The position numbers and the translations under genes were made by a program. A stretch of DNA of 64,000 nt from contig JAHDIH010000002.1 in NCBI GenBank assembly GCA_020630875.1, positions 495,332-559,331 on the forward strand, written 5' to 3'. Shown here piece by piece: positions 7,454 to 17,360 of the stretch. This DNA comes from Deltaproteobacteria bacterium (GTDB lineage: Bacteria; Myxococcota_A; Polyangia; Haliangiales; Haliangiaceae). Position 1 is the stretch's first letter. Each line of letters starts with the position of its first letter. The notes beneath the pieces are model-generated. The model ran no database searches. It was not told the origin of the DNA and saw only the letters and a program-made list of their open reading frames with translations.

Positions 7454-9370
7454 ATGAAACTAGATCCAAGAGTACCTGAAGGCCCGATAGACCAAAAATG
7501 GACGAACGCAAAGTTCTCCATGAAACTGGTGAATCCGGCAAATAAACGTAAGTTCGATATCATCGTTGTTGGTTCTGGCCTTGCCGGCGGCTCCGCCGCG
7601 GCGACGCTCGCGGAGCTTGGCTACAATGTCGCTTGCTTCTGCTACCAAGACAGCCCCCGCCGCGCCCATAGCATCGCAGCGCAAGGTGGCATCAACGCCG
7701 CAAAGAACTACCAAAATGACGGAGATAGCGTCTACCGACTGTTCTACGATACGGTCAAAGGCGGTGACTTCCGTAGCCGTGAAGCCAACGTCTATCGACT
7801 GTCGCAAGTCAGCGTGGACATTATTGACCAAGCCGCGGCAATGGGAGTTCCTTTTGCTCGGGAGTATGGTGGTACGTTGACCAATCGATCGTTCGGTGGT
7901 GCGCAAGTGTCCCGTACGTTCTACGCACGTGGGCAAACAGGACAGCAGCTCCTGCTCGGGGTTTACGCCGCGTTATCTCGGCAAATCTCCGCGGGTAAAG
8001 TGAAGATGTTTACACGAACCGAAATGCTTGATTTGGTGACCGTCGATGGCAAAGCTGCTGGCATTGTGACGCGTGACATGGTCACAGGGAAAGTTGAGTC
8101 CCATGCCGCTCATGCTGTGGTACTGGCAAGTGGTGGTTACGGCAACGTATTCTACCTCTCAACTAACGCCATGGGATGCAACGTGACTGCTTCGTACCGC
8201 GCGTACAAAAAAGGCGCCGGTTTCGCCAATCCTTGCTACACGCAAATTCATCCGACTTGCATTCCCGTAAGCGGTTCCTATCAGTCGAAACTGACTTTGA
8301 TGAGTGAATCGCTAAGAAACGATGGCCGCGTATGGGTCCCCAAGAAAAAGGAAGACGTTGGTAAAGCACCAAACGACATTCCTGAGGCCGACCGGGATTA
8401 CTACTTAGAGGAAAAATACCCATCGTTTGGAAATCTTGTTCCTCGCGATGTGGCTTCACGAAACGCGAAGCTTGTATGTGATGAAGGGCGAGGCGTAGGC
8501 CCAGGCGGGCGCGGCGTGTATCTCGATTTCCGCGATGCCATCAAACGAATGGGGGAAGACCTTATTCGTGAACGCTACGGCAATCTTTTCCAAATGTACG
8601 AGAAAATTACCGATGAGAATCCGTACAAAGTGCCAATGAGAATTTATCCTGCGGTTCACTATACGATGGGTGGTCTGTGGGTCGATTACAACCTGCAGTC
8701 TTCCATTCCCGGTCTCTTTGTTCTTGGCGAAGCGAATTTCTCCGACCACGGTTCGAACCGTCTTGGTGCCAGTGCGCTAATGCAAGGTTTAGCAGATGGA
8801 TATTTTGTGATTCCGTACACACTCGGTCACTACTTGGCATCCGAACAACCGACCAAACATGAGACTTCACACAGCGAGTTTCAAAAGTCTCACAAGGAAG
8901 TGAACGACCGAGTAGAAAAACTACTGGCGATTGGCGGAGACAAAAGCGTTGACACGTACCACAGAGAGCTCGGACTCATCATGTGGGATTACTGTGGAAT
9001 GGCCCGCGAAGCGGAAGGTCTCAAGACAGCGATTAGCAAGATTCAGGAATTGCGAAAAGATTTTTGGAAAAACGTACGCGTTCTCGGCGAAAAAGACTCT
9101 TTCAATCAGTCGCTTGAGAAAGCAGGTCGGGTCGCTGACTTCCTAGAGTTTGGCGAACTTATGTGCCGAGATGCACTAGCGCGAGAAGAAAGTGCTGGCG
9201 GACATTTCAGGTTGGAGTATCAAACCCCTGAAGGCGAAGCCAAACGTGATGATGCAAACTTTGCCCATGCCGCAGTGTGGGAATACAAAGGCGATGATGT
9301 GGAGCCTGAGCTTCACAAAGAACCGATGGAGTTCGAATACGTCAAGCTAGCAACAAGGAGCTACAAGTAA
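7454..9370 (+). CDS. sdhA: succinate dehydrogenase / fumarate reductase flavoprotein subunit
   Basis: A 638-residue flavoprotein that oxidises succinate to fumarate at the membrane. The FAD-binding [17 protein letters not shown] motif is near residue 34. The covalent-FAD histidine lies in [14 protein letters not shown]. Substrate-site motifs are [38 protein letters not shown] and [41 protein letters not shown]. Length and motifs fit the long SdhA of the b558-type enzyme. The stop codon overlaps the sdhB start (TAATG), indicating translational coupling. Confidence 0.97.
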   Translation: MKLDPRVPEGPIDQKWTNAKFSMKLVNPANKRKFDIIVVGSGLAGGSAAATLAELGYNVACFCYQDSPRRAHSIAAQGGINAAKNYQNDGDSVYRLFYDTVKGGDFRSREANVYRLSQVSVDIIDQAAAMGVPFAREYGGTLTNRSFGGAQVSRTFYARGQTGQQLLLGVYAALSRQISAGKVKMFTRTEMLDLVTVDGKAAGIVTRDMVTGKVESHAAHAVVLASGGYGNVFYLSTNAMGCNVTASYRAYKKGAGFANPCYTQIHPTCIPVSGSYQSKLTLMSESLRNDGRVWVPKKKEDVGKAPNDIPEADRDYYLEEKYPSFGNLVPRDVASRNAKLVCDEGRGVGPGGRGVYLDFRDAIKRMGEDLIRERYGNLFQMYEKITDENPYKVPMRIYPAVHYTMGGLWVDYNLQSSIPGLFVLGEANFSDHGSNRLGASALMQGLADGYFVIPYTLGHYLASEQPTKHETSHSEFQKSHKEVNDRVEKLLAIGGDKSVDTYHRELGLIMWDYCGMAREAEGLKTAISKIQELRKDFWKNVRVLGEKDSFNQSLEKAGRVADFLEFGELMCRDALAREESAGGHFRLEYQTPEGEAKRDDANFAHAAVWEYKGDDVEPELHKEPMEFEYVKLATRSYK

Positions 9371-10119
9371 TGGACTTAACACTTAAAGTATGGCGACAAG
9401 GAAGTGAAAAGGCTAAAGGGTCTTTTCAAACGATCAAGGCGACAGGCATCAAACCAGAGATGTCCTTTTTGGAAATGCTTGACGTTGTAAATGAGCAACT
9501 CAATGGAAACTCGAAAGAGCCGGTGGCATTTGACAGTGATTGTCGTGAAGGAATCTGCGGCACGTGTTCCATGGTAATTAACGGTCGCCCGCATGGACCT
9601 GACGCGGGAACTACAGCGTGCCAATTGCATATGAGACGTTTCAAAGATGGTGATACCATTACCATTGAGCCGTGGCGCGCAGCCGCATTTCCTGTGCTCA
9701 AAGACTTGGTCGTCGACCGCCAAGCACTAGACGATATTATCGCTGCCGGCGGTTACATCAGCCAAAACTGCGGGTCAGCACCAGATGCCAACGCAATACC
9801 GGTGCCTAAAGAGAAAGCGGATAAAGCTTTTGAAGCAGCAACATGCATAGGATGTGGGGCTTGCGTAGCCGCCTGTCCGAATAGTGCAGCAATGCTATTT
9901 ACTGCTGCAAAGTTGACTCACTTGCATGAGCTTCCACAAGGTCAAGCAGAGAAACAAGAGCGTACGCTAAAGATGGTTGACGCTATGGATGCTGCCGGAT
10001 TTGGAAACTGCACCAACCTCTACGAGTGCGAGGCCGCCTGTCCGAAGAATATTGATCGCGAGGTTATTGCGAAGATGAATCGGGCGTACACCAAAGCCTC
10101 TCTCTTCAAACGAAAGTAA
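9370..10119 (+). CDS. sdhB: succinate dehydrogenase iron-sulfur subunit
   Basis: A 249-residue protein carrying electrons from FAD to the b hemes. The N-terminal ferredoxin domain has the [2Fe-2S] ligands in [14 protein letters not shown] and the later cysteine in [11 protein letters not shown]. The C-terminal helical domain has [15 protein letters not shown] for [4Fe-4S] and [15 protein letters not shown] for [3Fe-4S]. Its start overlaps the sdhA stop. The operon ends here; a structured repeat begins 8 nt after the stop codon and may shape the 3' end of the message. Confidence 0.97.
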   Translation: MDLTLKVWRQGSEKAKGSFQTIKATGIKPEMSFLEMLDVVNEQLNGNSKEPVAFDSDCREGICGTCSMVINGRPHGPDAGTTACQLHMRRFKDGDTITIEPWRAAAFPVLKDLVVDRQALDDIIAAGGYISQNCGSAPDANAIPVPKEKADKAFEAATCIGCGACVAACPNSAAMLFTAAKLTHLHELPQGQAEKQERTLKMVDAMDAAGFGNCTNLYECEAACPKNIDREVIAKMNRAYTKASLFKRK

Positions 10120-10127
10120 GTAGTCTC

Positions 10128-10270
10128 GGTAGAATGTCCGGGCGCGGCGTTATGTGAGACCTCGTGACCAAGAGGTCACGTCGGTTCCTCGGATTTTCAT
10201 CCGAGCTGACAAGCCTTGCGCTCGAAGCATTCTACCTTCGCCAATGGGCTGGCTTGGATTTCATCCAAGC
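10128..10270 (+). ncRNA. structured intergenic element, copy A (candidate RNA motif)
   Basis: Four stems can be drawn. P1: GGTAGAATG (10128-10136) with CATTCTACC (10228-10236), enclosing the rest. P2: CGTGACC-AAGA-GGTCACG (10163-10180). P3: CTCGGAT-TTTC-ATCCGAG (10188-10205). P4, outside P1: GCTTGGAT-TTC-ATCCAAGC (10252-10270). Between stems lie blocks nearly identical to copy B at 25639: GGCGTTAYGYGAGACCTCG (from 10146), TCGGTT (10181) and CAAGCCTTGCG (10210). Stem bases differ from copy B but pairing is kept, which argues for a conserved structure. It may be a 3'UTR element, a small RNA or a palindromic repeat; orientation relative to sdhB is sense. Confidence 0.7.
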
Positions 10271-10322
10271 AGGGAGTAATTTTCTCGGTTGCTTCGTTCT
10301 ACTTTAATGCTAACTTTTTGTA

Positions 10323-10736
10323 GTGTCTGTAGTAACTAAGCGAGCGCTGCGGATCGGCGTAGAGTCTTTGGGGCTTTTGGCCGCACTGATTGCTTCCACT
10401 AAACTTGAGTTGGTAGGGTTGACTGCCATCTCGCTTTTGGTGACGGGTTGGTGGGTTATTATGCTAGCCAACCGACAAAATACGTGGGGACATTGCTTTG
10501 GCCAAAGAAGGTACAAGCAAATTGTGAGTGGCCCACTGGCTTTTCTTATTGTTCAAATGCTGTTCGTTATTTTTGGTCAGGGAATTGGACAGAATACTGA
10601 TGTCGCTTGCGGGATGGGAGTGCTTGCCGCGGCAGTATATGTGGGAGTGATGGTTGCCATTTCCTTGTTTGCGACTGTTTTGATTCTTGTGCGTGAGCCG
10701 GTGCAGACAACTGAGACATCCGCTCGCTTCATTTAG
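10323..10736 (+). CDS. small integral membrane protein, unknown function
   Basis: A 137-residue protein with about four hydrophobic helices (roughly residues 12-27, 30-48, 70-88 and 95-122) and a short polar tail. No family is recognised. The GTG start has TAACTT exactly 6 nt upstream and no Shine-Dalgarno, matching the leaderless pattern of this genome and supporting both the start and the reality of the gene. It stands alone between the structured element and the next gap. Confidence 0.6.
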   Translation: MSVVTKRALRIGVESLGLLAALIASTKLELVGLTAISLLVTGWWVIMLANRQNTWGHCFGQRRYKQIVSGPLAFLIVQMLFVIFGQGIGQNTDVACGMGVLAAAVYVGVMVAISLFATVLILVREPVQTTETSARFI

Positions 10737-11016
10737 GTTGAGTGAAAAAAACAAGGGGCGCTATTCGGGGCGATTTTTAGTGCACGACCATTTCTCTCTC
10801 CGAGATTCTGGGAATGCGCGCAATCCAATAAACAATATCGGTAACAATATGGGTCGTAAAATCAACCCGTCGGTGACGGTGGCGAGGAACTGGCCGAAGC
10901 GCATTGCACTTTTACATGGTTGAAGTCCTTTATTGGCCACATTTCGCCGTTGGTAGGCAAAAACGAGCCTACCAGCAACTGGTAAACTTTGTGAAAACCC
11001 CTCTATAATTCACTCG
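10737..11016 (+). other. 280-bp gap with no convincing gene
   Basis: No repeat copy or tRNA is visible. A hairpin GGTAGGC-N8-GCCTACC lies near 10952-10973. On the minus strand a 59-codon frame (GTG 10940 to stop 10761, with an ATG at 10904) encodes one hydrophobic segment, but it lacks both a Shine-Dalgarno and the leaderless hexamer, so I do not call it. At the right end TATAAT (11004-11009) is the probable -10 for the next gene. Confidence 0.5.
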
Positions 11017-13494
11017 ATGGGCGCGAATCATCGAAATGTGGTCGTTGTAGGGGGCGGGACAGAGCTTACAGACGGTTTAGCAAAGTCGCTAGGGGACGAT
11101 TATCGTGTGTTCGCCGCCGGTGACATTGGATCTCTATCGGGTCACTTAGAACACAGCTGGCAAACTATTATTTCGGCTGCCGCGATTCCTGCCTTACGTC
11201 AAAAATTGGTTGAGTTAGGTCGGCTTGGAACGCCAGTTCTTGCGATTGTCTCTGGAAGACAAGCGCAGGACGAACTCGACGAAACGATGGTCGATTGCGA
11301 TGCGGTGGTAACCGATAAAGTTTCCATTCCAGACTTAACGATTTTGTGCAAACGACTTTGCGATCGCGCCACTTTGATGGTCGGAACCAGAGCCCACAAT
11401 GACGAACTCAACAGTCAGCTTGCTTCGGCGTCCCAAAAAGAGGGGAAGATCAGTAGGAAGCTAGAACGAGTTGAAAGAGAACTTATTGCTGCGTCTCATG
11501 AGCTCGAACGACTGAATCGAGAGCTTGAGCTTATGTCCTACAAAGACTCTCTTACCGGAATGTACAATCATCGCACGTTCCAAGAACGTCTCCGTGAAGA
11601 GGTGGCTCGTGCGCAACGTCACGAGCGTAGCTTTAGTTTGCTCTATGGAGATATCGATAACTTTTCGGTCGTGAATCGTTCTATGGGGTATCAGTTCGGT
11701 GATGAAGCTTTGCGAGTCATTGCAGGAGTCATTTCATCGATGGATTCGTCAGAGAGAGTTCGCGATTCAGATGTTGCCGCAAGATATGGTGGCGAGGAGG
11801 TAATGATATTACTTCCAGAGACCGACAAGCATGGCGCAACGATAAAAGCCCAGCGATTATGCGATACGATTGCAGAGACAAACTTTCCTGGCATTGACAA
11901 AATCACAATGAGTTTCGGGGTGGTTAACTTTCCCGAAGACGGCACTGATGCGGAAACGTTACTTGACGCTGCGGATCGTGCGCTTACCTTCGCCAAAGAG
12001 CGAGGACGTAATCAAGTCAGTACGGTTTCCGCTCCGCTGACCTCCGGCGTGATTGCGCAACCTGAAAGAATTCGTTCTTCGCACGAAAGAATGGCAGAAA
12101 TCGTTGGGATTTTGCGAAAAGATCGCGCGGTCACTTGTCTCTTGGTTGATCTAAGAAGACTTAGACGGGTCGAACACGAACTTGGCGCGGCACAATACGC
12201 TCAATTATTTGATCGTGCGGGGGTCGTTTTGGATGAAATGCGCGGCAATCAACTTCGAACCAATGATGTTATTTGTCGCATTAGTAACGATGACGCGTAT
12301 CTGTGCGTTCTGTCTCCATCTCGAGACCCAGATCCGACAAGAAGCTTTGACGTAACGTTAGTCGCAGAACGGGTGCATCGCACGGTAAATGCTGCACTAG
12401 CTAGAGAAACGCGAGAGCTGATTCGCGATGATCCTCGTATTACCGTAGGACACGCTCGTGTGTTGAACAACTCTATGATTCGTCCGGAGCGTTTGATAGC
12501 AAGACTCGTCGATGAAGCGAGGAGTTCTGCCGCGCTTGCTCGGGAACGAGAGGCTCAGCATAACAAAAGTCTTCTTCAAGAGCTCATCCTAACGAACAGT
12601 CTGCGTCCGGTATATCAGCCCATCGTTGACCTGCACGAGCTGCGAATCTTCTCTTTTGAGGCCTTAACCCGCGGTCCGAAACGTAGCTCACTTGAGTCGC
12701 CTGCCGCATTGTTCTCAGTAGCAGACGAAGTGGATTTGACTTTCGAACTTGACCGGGCATGTTTCAGAGGGGCACTTCGTGGCGCGGTTGGGCTTGAGTC
12801 CCAGCACAAACTTTTCGTCAACTTGCTCCCGCTATCCTTCTATGACTCTAGTTTCATTGAACACGAAGTCCATAGACTTTTAGAAGCTGCAGACCTGCGG
12901 CCGCACAACATTGTATTTGAGATCACAGAACGGCTGGCTATTGAAAACTTCGCGTCTTTCCGTCGTGCCTTGGCGAACTATACAGAACTAGGCTTTGGCG
13001 TTGCCATTGACGATGTGGGAACGCGTCACTCTAATCTGGAAACCGTAATGGCGTTACGGCCACATTTTATCAAGGTTAGTGACGTACTTGTTCGAGGGAT
13101 CGCGGAATCTCGGGTTCGTCGAGAGATGTTGCGCTCATTGCGGCATATTGCGGATGCCATTGATGCTGTGATTGTTGCGGAGGGAATAGAGACCGAAGCC
13201 GATCTGCAGGTGTTGATGGATCTTGGTATTCGGTTTGTTCAAGGTTACTTCTTGGGAAGGCCAGGGCCTCCATTTCCAACTGTTTCTCCAAGCGTATTGT
13301 CGCTTGTGGCAGAACTGGGTAAAGAGCGTCCCTTGATTACTCCTGCTTTAGCAGGTGGATTAGAAGACAATTACGAAGAGACCGATCCTGGACTGGGAGA
13401 TGACAATAGAGGTCGGATATGGACTCCGATTTCCGTACCTAGTCCTTCTGGAGAGACAAGTTTCATGCGCGAATTGCAAATTGACAACGAATAG
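11017..13494 (+). CDS. receiver-like / GGDEF / EAL c-di-GMP signalling protein
   Basis: An 825-residue cytoplasmic protein. The N-terminus (1-115) resembles a degenerate receiver domain. A coiled coil (about 130-175) leads into a GGDEF domain with DSLTGMYNH and the active-site loop RYGGEEV near residue 258 (usual GG[D/E]EF, here Phe to Val), plus an inhibitory I-site RDSD five residues before it. A spacer region leads to a C-terminal EAL domain from about residue 525: FEALTRGP, FVNLLP, FEITER, IDDVGTRHSNL and VAEGIETEAD. The usual KID after PD is KVS (PHFIKVSD), so a metal ligand may be missing and phosphodiesterase activity is doubtful. TATAAT ends 7 nt before ATG, indicating a leaderless message. 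The next gene is a pilus-retraction-type ATPase. Confidence 0.92.
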   Translation: MGANHRNVVVVGGGTELTDGLAKSLGDDYRVFAAGDIGSLSGHLEHSWQTIISAAAIPALRQKLVELGRLGTPVLAIVSGRQAQDELDETMVDCDAVVTDKVSIPDLTILCKRLCDRATLMVGTRAHNDELNSQLASASQKEGKISRKLERVERELIAASHELERLNRELELMSYKDSLTGMYNHRTFQERLREEVARAQRHERSFSLLYGDIDNFSVVNRSMGYQFGDEALRVIAGVISSMDSSERVRDSDVAARYGGEEVMILLPETDKHGATIKAQRLCDTIAETNFPGIDKITMSFGVVNFPEDGTDAETLLDAADRALTFAKERGRNQVSTVSAPLTSGVIAQPERIRSSHERMAEIVGILRKDRAVTCLLVDLRRLRRVEHELGAAQYAQLFDRAGVVLDEMRGNQLRTNDVICRISNDDAYLCVLSPSRDPDPTRSFDVTLVAERVHRTVNAALARETRELIRDDPRITVGHARVLNNSMIRPERLIARLVDEARSSAALAREREAQHNKSLLQELILTNSLRPVYQPIVDLHELRIFSFEALTRGPKRSSLESPAALFSVADEVDLTFELDRACFRGALRGAVGLESQHKLFVNLLPLSFYDSSFIEHEVHRLLEAADLRPHNIVFEITERLAIENFASFRRALANYTELGFGVAIDDVGTRHSNLETVMALRPHFIKVSDVLVRGIAESRVRREMLRSLRHIADAIDAVIVAEGIETEADLQVLMDLGIRFVQGYFLGRPGPPFPTVSPSVLSLVAELGKERPLITPALAGGLEDNYEETDPGLGDDNRGRIWTPISVPSPSGETSFMRELQIDNE

Positions 13495-13550
13495 TAGTAC
13501 CGCAACTTGCACCGCATGCTGATCAATCTCTATAATTTCCGGGGAGGGGT

Positions 13551-14645
13551 ATGGATATAGCAAGTTTCCATAAACTCTTGTCGTTCGGAATCGACAAGGG
13601 AGCATCAGACATTCACTTTGAAGTTGGATATTCGCCGCATTACAGGGTGAATGGAGACTTACTGGGAGCAATAAAGATACCTCCGTTGGCTGTGTCCGAT
13701 ACAGAGCAAATAGCGACGTTTATTCTTGGGCACCGTGCCAAGGATGTTGATTTCACAAGATCTTTTGGTGAAATTGACGTGTCGTACTCTCTAAACACAC
13801 GGGGACGATTTAGAGCGTCTATATTTAGGCAACGAGGTGCCGTCGGTATTGTACTTCGCTCCATTCCCTTCACCGTGAAATCTGTAGACGAGCTTTATCT
13901 CCCACCAGTGCTGGATGAGATTGCGGATGCTCGTCGCGGACTTATTCTCGTCACGGGCGCTACGGGGAACGGGAAAACCACCACCATCGCGGCGTTGATT
14001 CGGCACATCAACAACGCACGACACGCTCATATCATTACAGTTGAAGATCCCATCGAGTACCTCTTCGAGCCGGGCAAATGTATGATTATCCAACGAGAAG
14101 TTGGGACCGATACTGATTCCTTTAGAGAAGCTGTAACCGCAGCGCTTCGGCAGGATCCTGACGTAATTATGGTAGGAGAGGTTCGTGACGAAGAGACCGC
14201 TGCTACTTGCCTGAAAGCCGCGGAGACAGGTCACTTGGTAATCTCAGCGATTCATACGCCGGACGCTGTAGCCACTGTGCAACGTTACATCGGACTCTTT
14301 CCTACCGCAGAACAAGATTCTGCTCGTGAGCGATTGGGGGATGCGTTGCAGGCCGTTATTTCGCTTCGGTTGCTTCCTACTGCCAATGGCAAAGGCCGAG
14401 TGCCCGCAGTAGAAATTCTAAGGGTTACCAGAACTGTACGAGAATGCATTCGTACCCCAGGAAGACTCTCCGACATTCGTGAGGTGATCAAAAAGGGGCG
14501 AGAAATCTACAGCATGCAGACTTTCGATCAACACCTCTACGAGCTTGCTAGTGCGGGGGTGATCAACAAGAAAGCCGCACTCTATACTTCTACCAATCCT
14601 GAAGAACTAGAGCGTATGTTCCAAATGGGTGGCGACGTCGTCTAG
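13551..14645 (+). CDS. PilT/PilU-type twitching-motility ATPase
   Basis: A 364-residue hexameric secretion ATPase of the pilus-retraction class. The N-terminal domain opens [20 protein letters not shown]. Walker A is [10 protein letters not shown] (residues 136-145), with the Asp box [11 protein letters not shown], Walker [17 protein letters not shown] and the His box [14 protein letters not shown]. Length is right for PilT/PilU; the short C-terminal part and 'MQTFDQHL' match PilT-family proteins generally, and I cannot choose between PilT and PilU. A strong Shine-Dalgarno (GGGGAGGGG) sits just before ATG, with TATAAT upstream of it. It converges with an MshEN protein gene. Confidence 0.9.
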   Translation: MDIASFHKLLSFGIDKGASDIHFEVGYSPHYRVNGDLLGAIKIPPLAVSDTEQIATFILGHRAKDVDFTRSFGEIDVSYSLNTRGRFRASIFRQRGAVGIVLRSIPFTVKSVDELYLPPVLDEIADARRGLILVTGATGNGKTTTIAALIRHINNARHAHIITVEDPIEYLFEPGKCMIIQREVGTDTDSFREAVTAALRQDPDVIMVGEVRDEETAATCLKAAETGHLVISAIHTPDAVATVQRYIGLFPTAEQDSARERLGDALQAVISLRLLPTANGKGRVPAVEILRVTRTVRECIRTPGRLSDIREVIKKGREIYSMQTFDQHLYELASAGVINKKAALYTSTNPEELERMFQMGGDVV

Positions 14646-14654
14646 AAAACAGCG

Positions 14655-15401
14655 TTAGCCAATCCGTTCTAGTATTTCTTCACGCGTTGCGACTCGCTTA
14701 TCAACTAGAAGTGCCAGCAGCTGCCTGACAATATCCTCTTCTTTGGCGAGTCTATCTTCCAGGGTGGTAACTCGTTTTTGCAACGTTTGCAGTTCCAACT
14801 TTGGGTCGCTCGGTAGCCGCGACACTGTTTCCAATTCAAGCTCAATAGCTGGTGGTGCAAAACGGTCGTTTTGAAGTTGTTGCATTGATGGAAGCTTCGG
14901 TGCTCCGGGGGGGCTTGTGCCCTCTTCGAACGGAATCGAACCCGGACGCATGTCTACTTCGTAGCGTCCCGTACCTCTGCCGTAATACTGAACGATTGCT
15001 TTTTCAATCATCGTTGGTCCCGTCAGATGAGGTCTGATGTTCAGTTGGGTTCGCATGCGCAGTTCGTCGATAATTCCCAGATTCAAAGGGTCGGCCATGG
15101 CGACGTCAAGAAATCTGGGTTCAACAGCAAACGGAACCAGGCTGTGTTGCGTAGCTGTATCAGCGGGAACGAGGGAGAGAGCTTCCTGGGAAGGAACAAC
15201 TTGTGAGATATCAATAGTCGGAATATTGAGCTGGCGTCCGAGGAAAGAAACTAGTGTTGCTTCGCTTATTACGCGCATGTCTACTAGTACTTTACCTAGT
15301 CTTCCGCCCCAGCGACTTTGCTCTGTCAATGCTGCCTGTAGTTGAGCGTCCGAGATGTGACCCTCGTCCAAAAGCATATCCCCTAGGCGTTTCCTACTCA
15401 T
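14655..15401 (-). CDS. MshEN (type II secretion/pilus ATPase N-terminal) domain protein
   Basis: A 248-residue protein consisting of the N-terminal domain of GspE/PilB-type ATPases without the ATPase. Residues 4-60 contain two consecutive motifs of the MshEN c-di-GMP-binding type: RLGDMLLDEGHISDAQLQAALTEQ and RLGKVLVDMRVISEATLVSFLGRQ. A second half (about 62-145) matches the T2SSE_N fold ending 'IEKAIVQYYG'. The C-terminus is a heptad-like helix (LQTLQKRVTTLEDRLAKEEDI). It probably reads c-di-GMP and may regulate pilus machinery, given the adjacent PilT-like ATPase. TATAGT ends 5 nt before ATG. Confidence 0.85.
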   Translation of the reverse strand: MSRKRLGDMLLDEGHISDAQLQAALTEQSRWGGRLGKVLVDMRVISEATLVSFLGRQLNIPTIDISQVVPSQEALSLVPADTATQHSLVPFAVEPRFLDVAMADPLNLGIIDELRMRTQLNIRPHLTGPTMIEKAIVQYYGRGTGRYEVDMRPGSIPFEEGTSPPGAPKLPSMQQLQNDRFAPPAIELELETVSRLPSDPKLELQTLQKRVTTLEDRLAKEEDIVRQLLALLVDKRVATREEILERIG

Positions 15402-15447
15402 AGGTCACTATACCAAACGCGACCAAGATTGAGTTGGCTATGGTGGC

Positions 15448-17280
15448 CTAAAACCAACCGATAATTTCCGCCGAACCAGAATTGGCTTTTGTTCCAAGGA
15501 ATCTAACGGCCCTGAACCATGCGTTGGCCACATTGAACAACACGAAGTGACCATCTCGACCAGGAAGTGGTCTGTATTGCGCTAGCCCACAGGTCGAAAA
15601 ACCTACGCAGTTATTTGCGACGGGACTAGGAGTACTAATAATTCCTTGCACGTTCAGTCCTTGCAACGGCTCAACGATAGGTTCTATGTGATCCACTCCA
15701 AAGGCAGTGGAAAGGGCTCGTGCTGTTACGTTCGGAGTATAGGTATCTCCGATGCCCTCTAAGATGAACAGATCCATAGGTCGTTCCATTGTTGAGATCT
15801 GTTTTGCAAAGACAATGGGATCAGAAGGATCGATCCAAGCCTGTAACAAAGCAAGCATTGGATGAAAGTCATCAAGGTCATCATCAAGGATATTTGACGC
15901 GATATTACTAATATCAATCGGCTGCTTTTTGTAAAGTAGCGTTAGATAGATTAGACCACCTCCTCCACTAAGTACCGAAGCTTGTACGCTCTCGGTCATT
16001 GCAAGGTAGGGGACGCCCACCAAGGCACCTTGTGAGTGCCCCATAAAGTAGATTCTATTAGGATCGAACTTTTCCGTGCCTCTGTCTGTTTGAAGCTCAA
16101 TTTCCTTAACGATTCTTTCGAGCCACAAATTGTCTGCGGCTCCTTGCAGCACGTTGTTTCTCGCTGCCTCGGGATTAGAGAAGTTGAAAAACTCTAGTTC
16201 AGGTAACGAACTAGAACTCCGAAGTCCATGAAACACTTGGTCTATTGAGATGGACGCCAGGCCTTCGGTAGCTAGCCGTCCCGCCATTTCTCCATCTACG
16301 ACACTGCGGTAATCTCCTCCCGTTCCGTGGGAGTAAATAACGACCGGCCAACCGTCAATCGGCATATCGCTGTTGGCAGGTAATGCAATACCGACTTCGC
16401 CTTGCTCGCTACCTTGCAATTCAAGATTGCCATCCTCGTCAAAAACCAATTGCCCCCCGTCTGCTGTGTTAGAAAACGGACGTTGACCAAATTGAATTAG
16501 TGGAATGTCGGTGACGCCGTGATAAAAGTTCACTTCCACGACTTCTTCATCTTTCACAATGTCTGCAAGCTCTGTGTACGGCGCGGCCATGATGGCATTT
16601 CGAATGGGGGGTGCGATTGCGGTGGGGGAGCCCGTTGTGAATACCGTCGCATGCGCAAGATTATGCGGGGTTACTTGCAAGTATTGCCTGAGAGGAGCAA
16701 AAGAATCAAAGACGTTGGTGGGAACGGTTTGTCCATCTCCAAGAATTGCTGTTAGGGTTTCTGATGGTTTCAATGCTCCCTCCGAGCCTTTAGCTGCGGT
16801 GGTAATTATTGCGGCATAGGTCGTATTTTCCTCTAGTGGAAATCCTGGGAATGGTTTCATTGCAAGAAGGTTAGCGCCAAAATATTTTCGCTCGTTTTTG
16901 TAGAGCTTGAAATGGACAGGAGTTTTTTTACCGAAGTTTTCTGAGCCCTGCGTGACATTAACTAAGAACGCAGTAGAATCTTCGCGGATCGATTCTGATG
17001 GAGTAGTCGGCAAGCTGTTCATGCCAATTCCGTGATCGAAGCGAAAGTAGACTCCGCTGTTGAGGCCAAAACCAGTATGTTGTTGCAAACCGGCGAGGTA
17101 GTCGACGACCAAATCAGTGGGGGCATGGTGTTTGGTGAGATCTAACTGTCCCGCGGTTACTCTAAAGTCCGCAGGGTAGGGAGCATCGTAGAACTCTCCC
17201 TCTAGATCGAATATTCCAGTAGTATCTTGTCCTCCGCAGGCTATCAGAGAAAGGGTGAATAGGAATGCGAAGCGAAACAC
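15448..17280 (-). CDS. alpha/beta-hydrolase lipoprotein
   Basis: A 610-residue lipoprotein, signal MFRFAFLFTLSLIAC with Cys15. The N-terminal half (20-300) is a beta-rich region typical of large deltaproteobacterial secreted esterases. The C-terminal half is an alpha/beta hydrolase: strand and oxyanion region WPVVIYSHGTGGD (about 311-323), nucleophile elbow GHSQGALVG with Ser416, and a candidate late histidine near GRDGHFVLFN. It probably hydrolyses an ester or lipid outside the inner membrane; the substrate is unknown. The start is GTG. It stands alone between convergent and same-strand neighbours. Confidence 0.8.
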   Translation of the reverse strand: MFRFAFLFTLSLIACGGQDTTGIFDLEGEFYDAPYPADFRVTAGQLDLTKHHAPTDLVVDYLAGLQQHTGFGLNSGVYFRFDHGIGMNSLPTTPSESIREDSTAFLVNVTQGSENFGKKTPVHFKLYKNERKYFGANLLAMKPFPGFPLEENTTYAAIITTAAKGSEGALKPSETLTAILGDGQTVPTNVFDSFAPLRQYLQVTPHNLAHATVFTTGSPTAIAPPIRNAIMAAPYTELADIVKDEEVVEVNFYHGVTDIPLIQFGQRPFSNTADGGQLVFDEDGNLELQGSEQGEVGIALPANSDMPIDGWPVVIYSHGTGGDYRSVVDGEMAGRLATEGLASISIDQVFHGLRSSSSLPELEFFNFSNPEAARNNVLQGAADNLWLERIVKEIELQTDRGTEKFDPNRIYFMGHSQGALVGVPYLAMTESVQASVLSGGGGLIYLTLLYKKQPIDISNIASNILDDDLDDFHPMLALLQAWIDPSDPIVFAKQISTMERPMDLFILEGIGDTYTPNVTARALSTAFGVDHIEPIVEPLQGLNVQGIISTPSPVANNCVGFSTCGLAQYRPLPGRDGHFVLFNVANAWFRAVRFLGTKANSGSAEIIGWF

Positions 17281-17360
17281 GCTAAATTAGAAGCTAATCT
17301 TCGTCGGTTGCAAAGGGGTAATCCGCACAAAGCTCGGCGATGAAAATGACTATTTCTTCT

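Noticed and set aside
10128-10270. Structured element as an integron attC site or group II intron fragment
   Set aside because: There is no attC core pair (RYYYAAC/GTTRRRY) flanking it and no integrase; domain V or a maturase gene of a group II intron is absent. The stem order matches the copy at 25639 rather than either of these.
10761-10940. 59-codon minus-strand frame with one hydrophobic segment
   Set aside because: It lacks both a Shine-Dalgarno and the leaderless hexamer seen at most genes, and has no recognised family.
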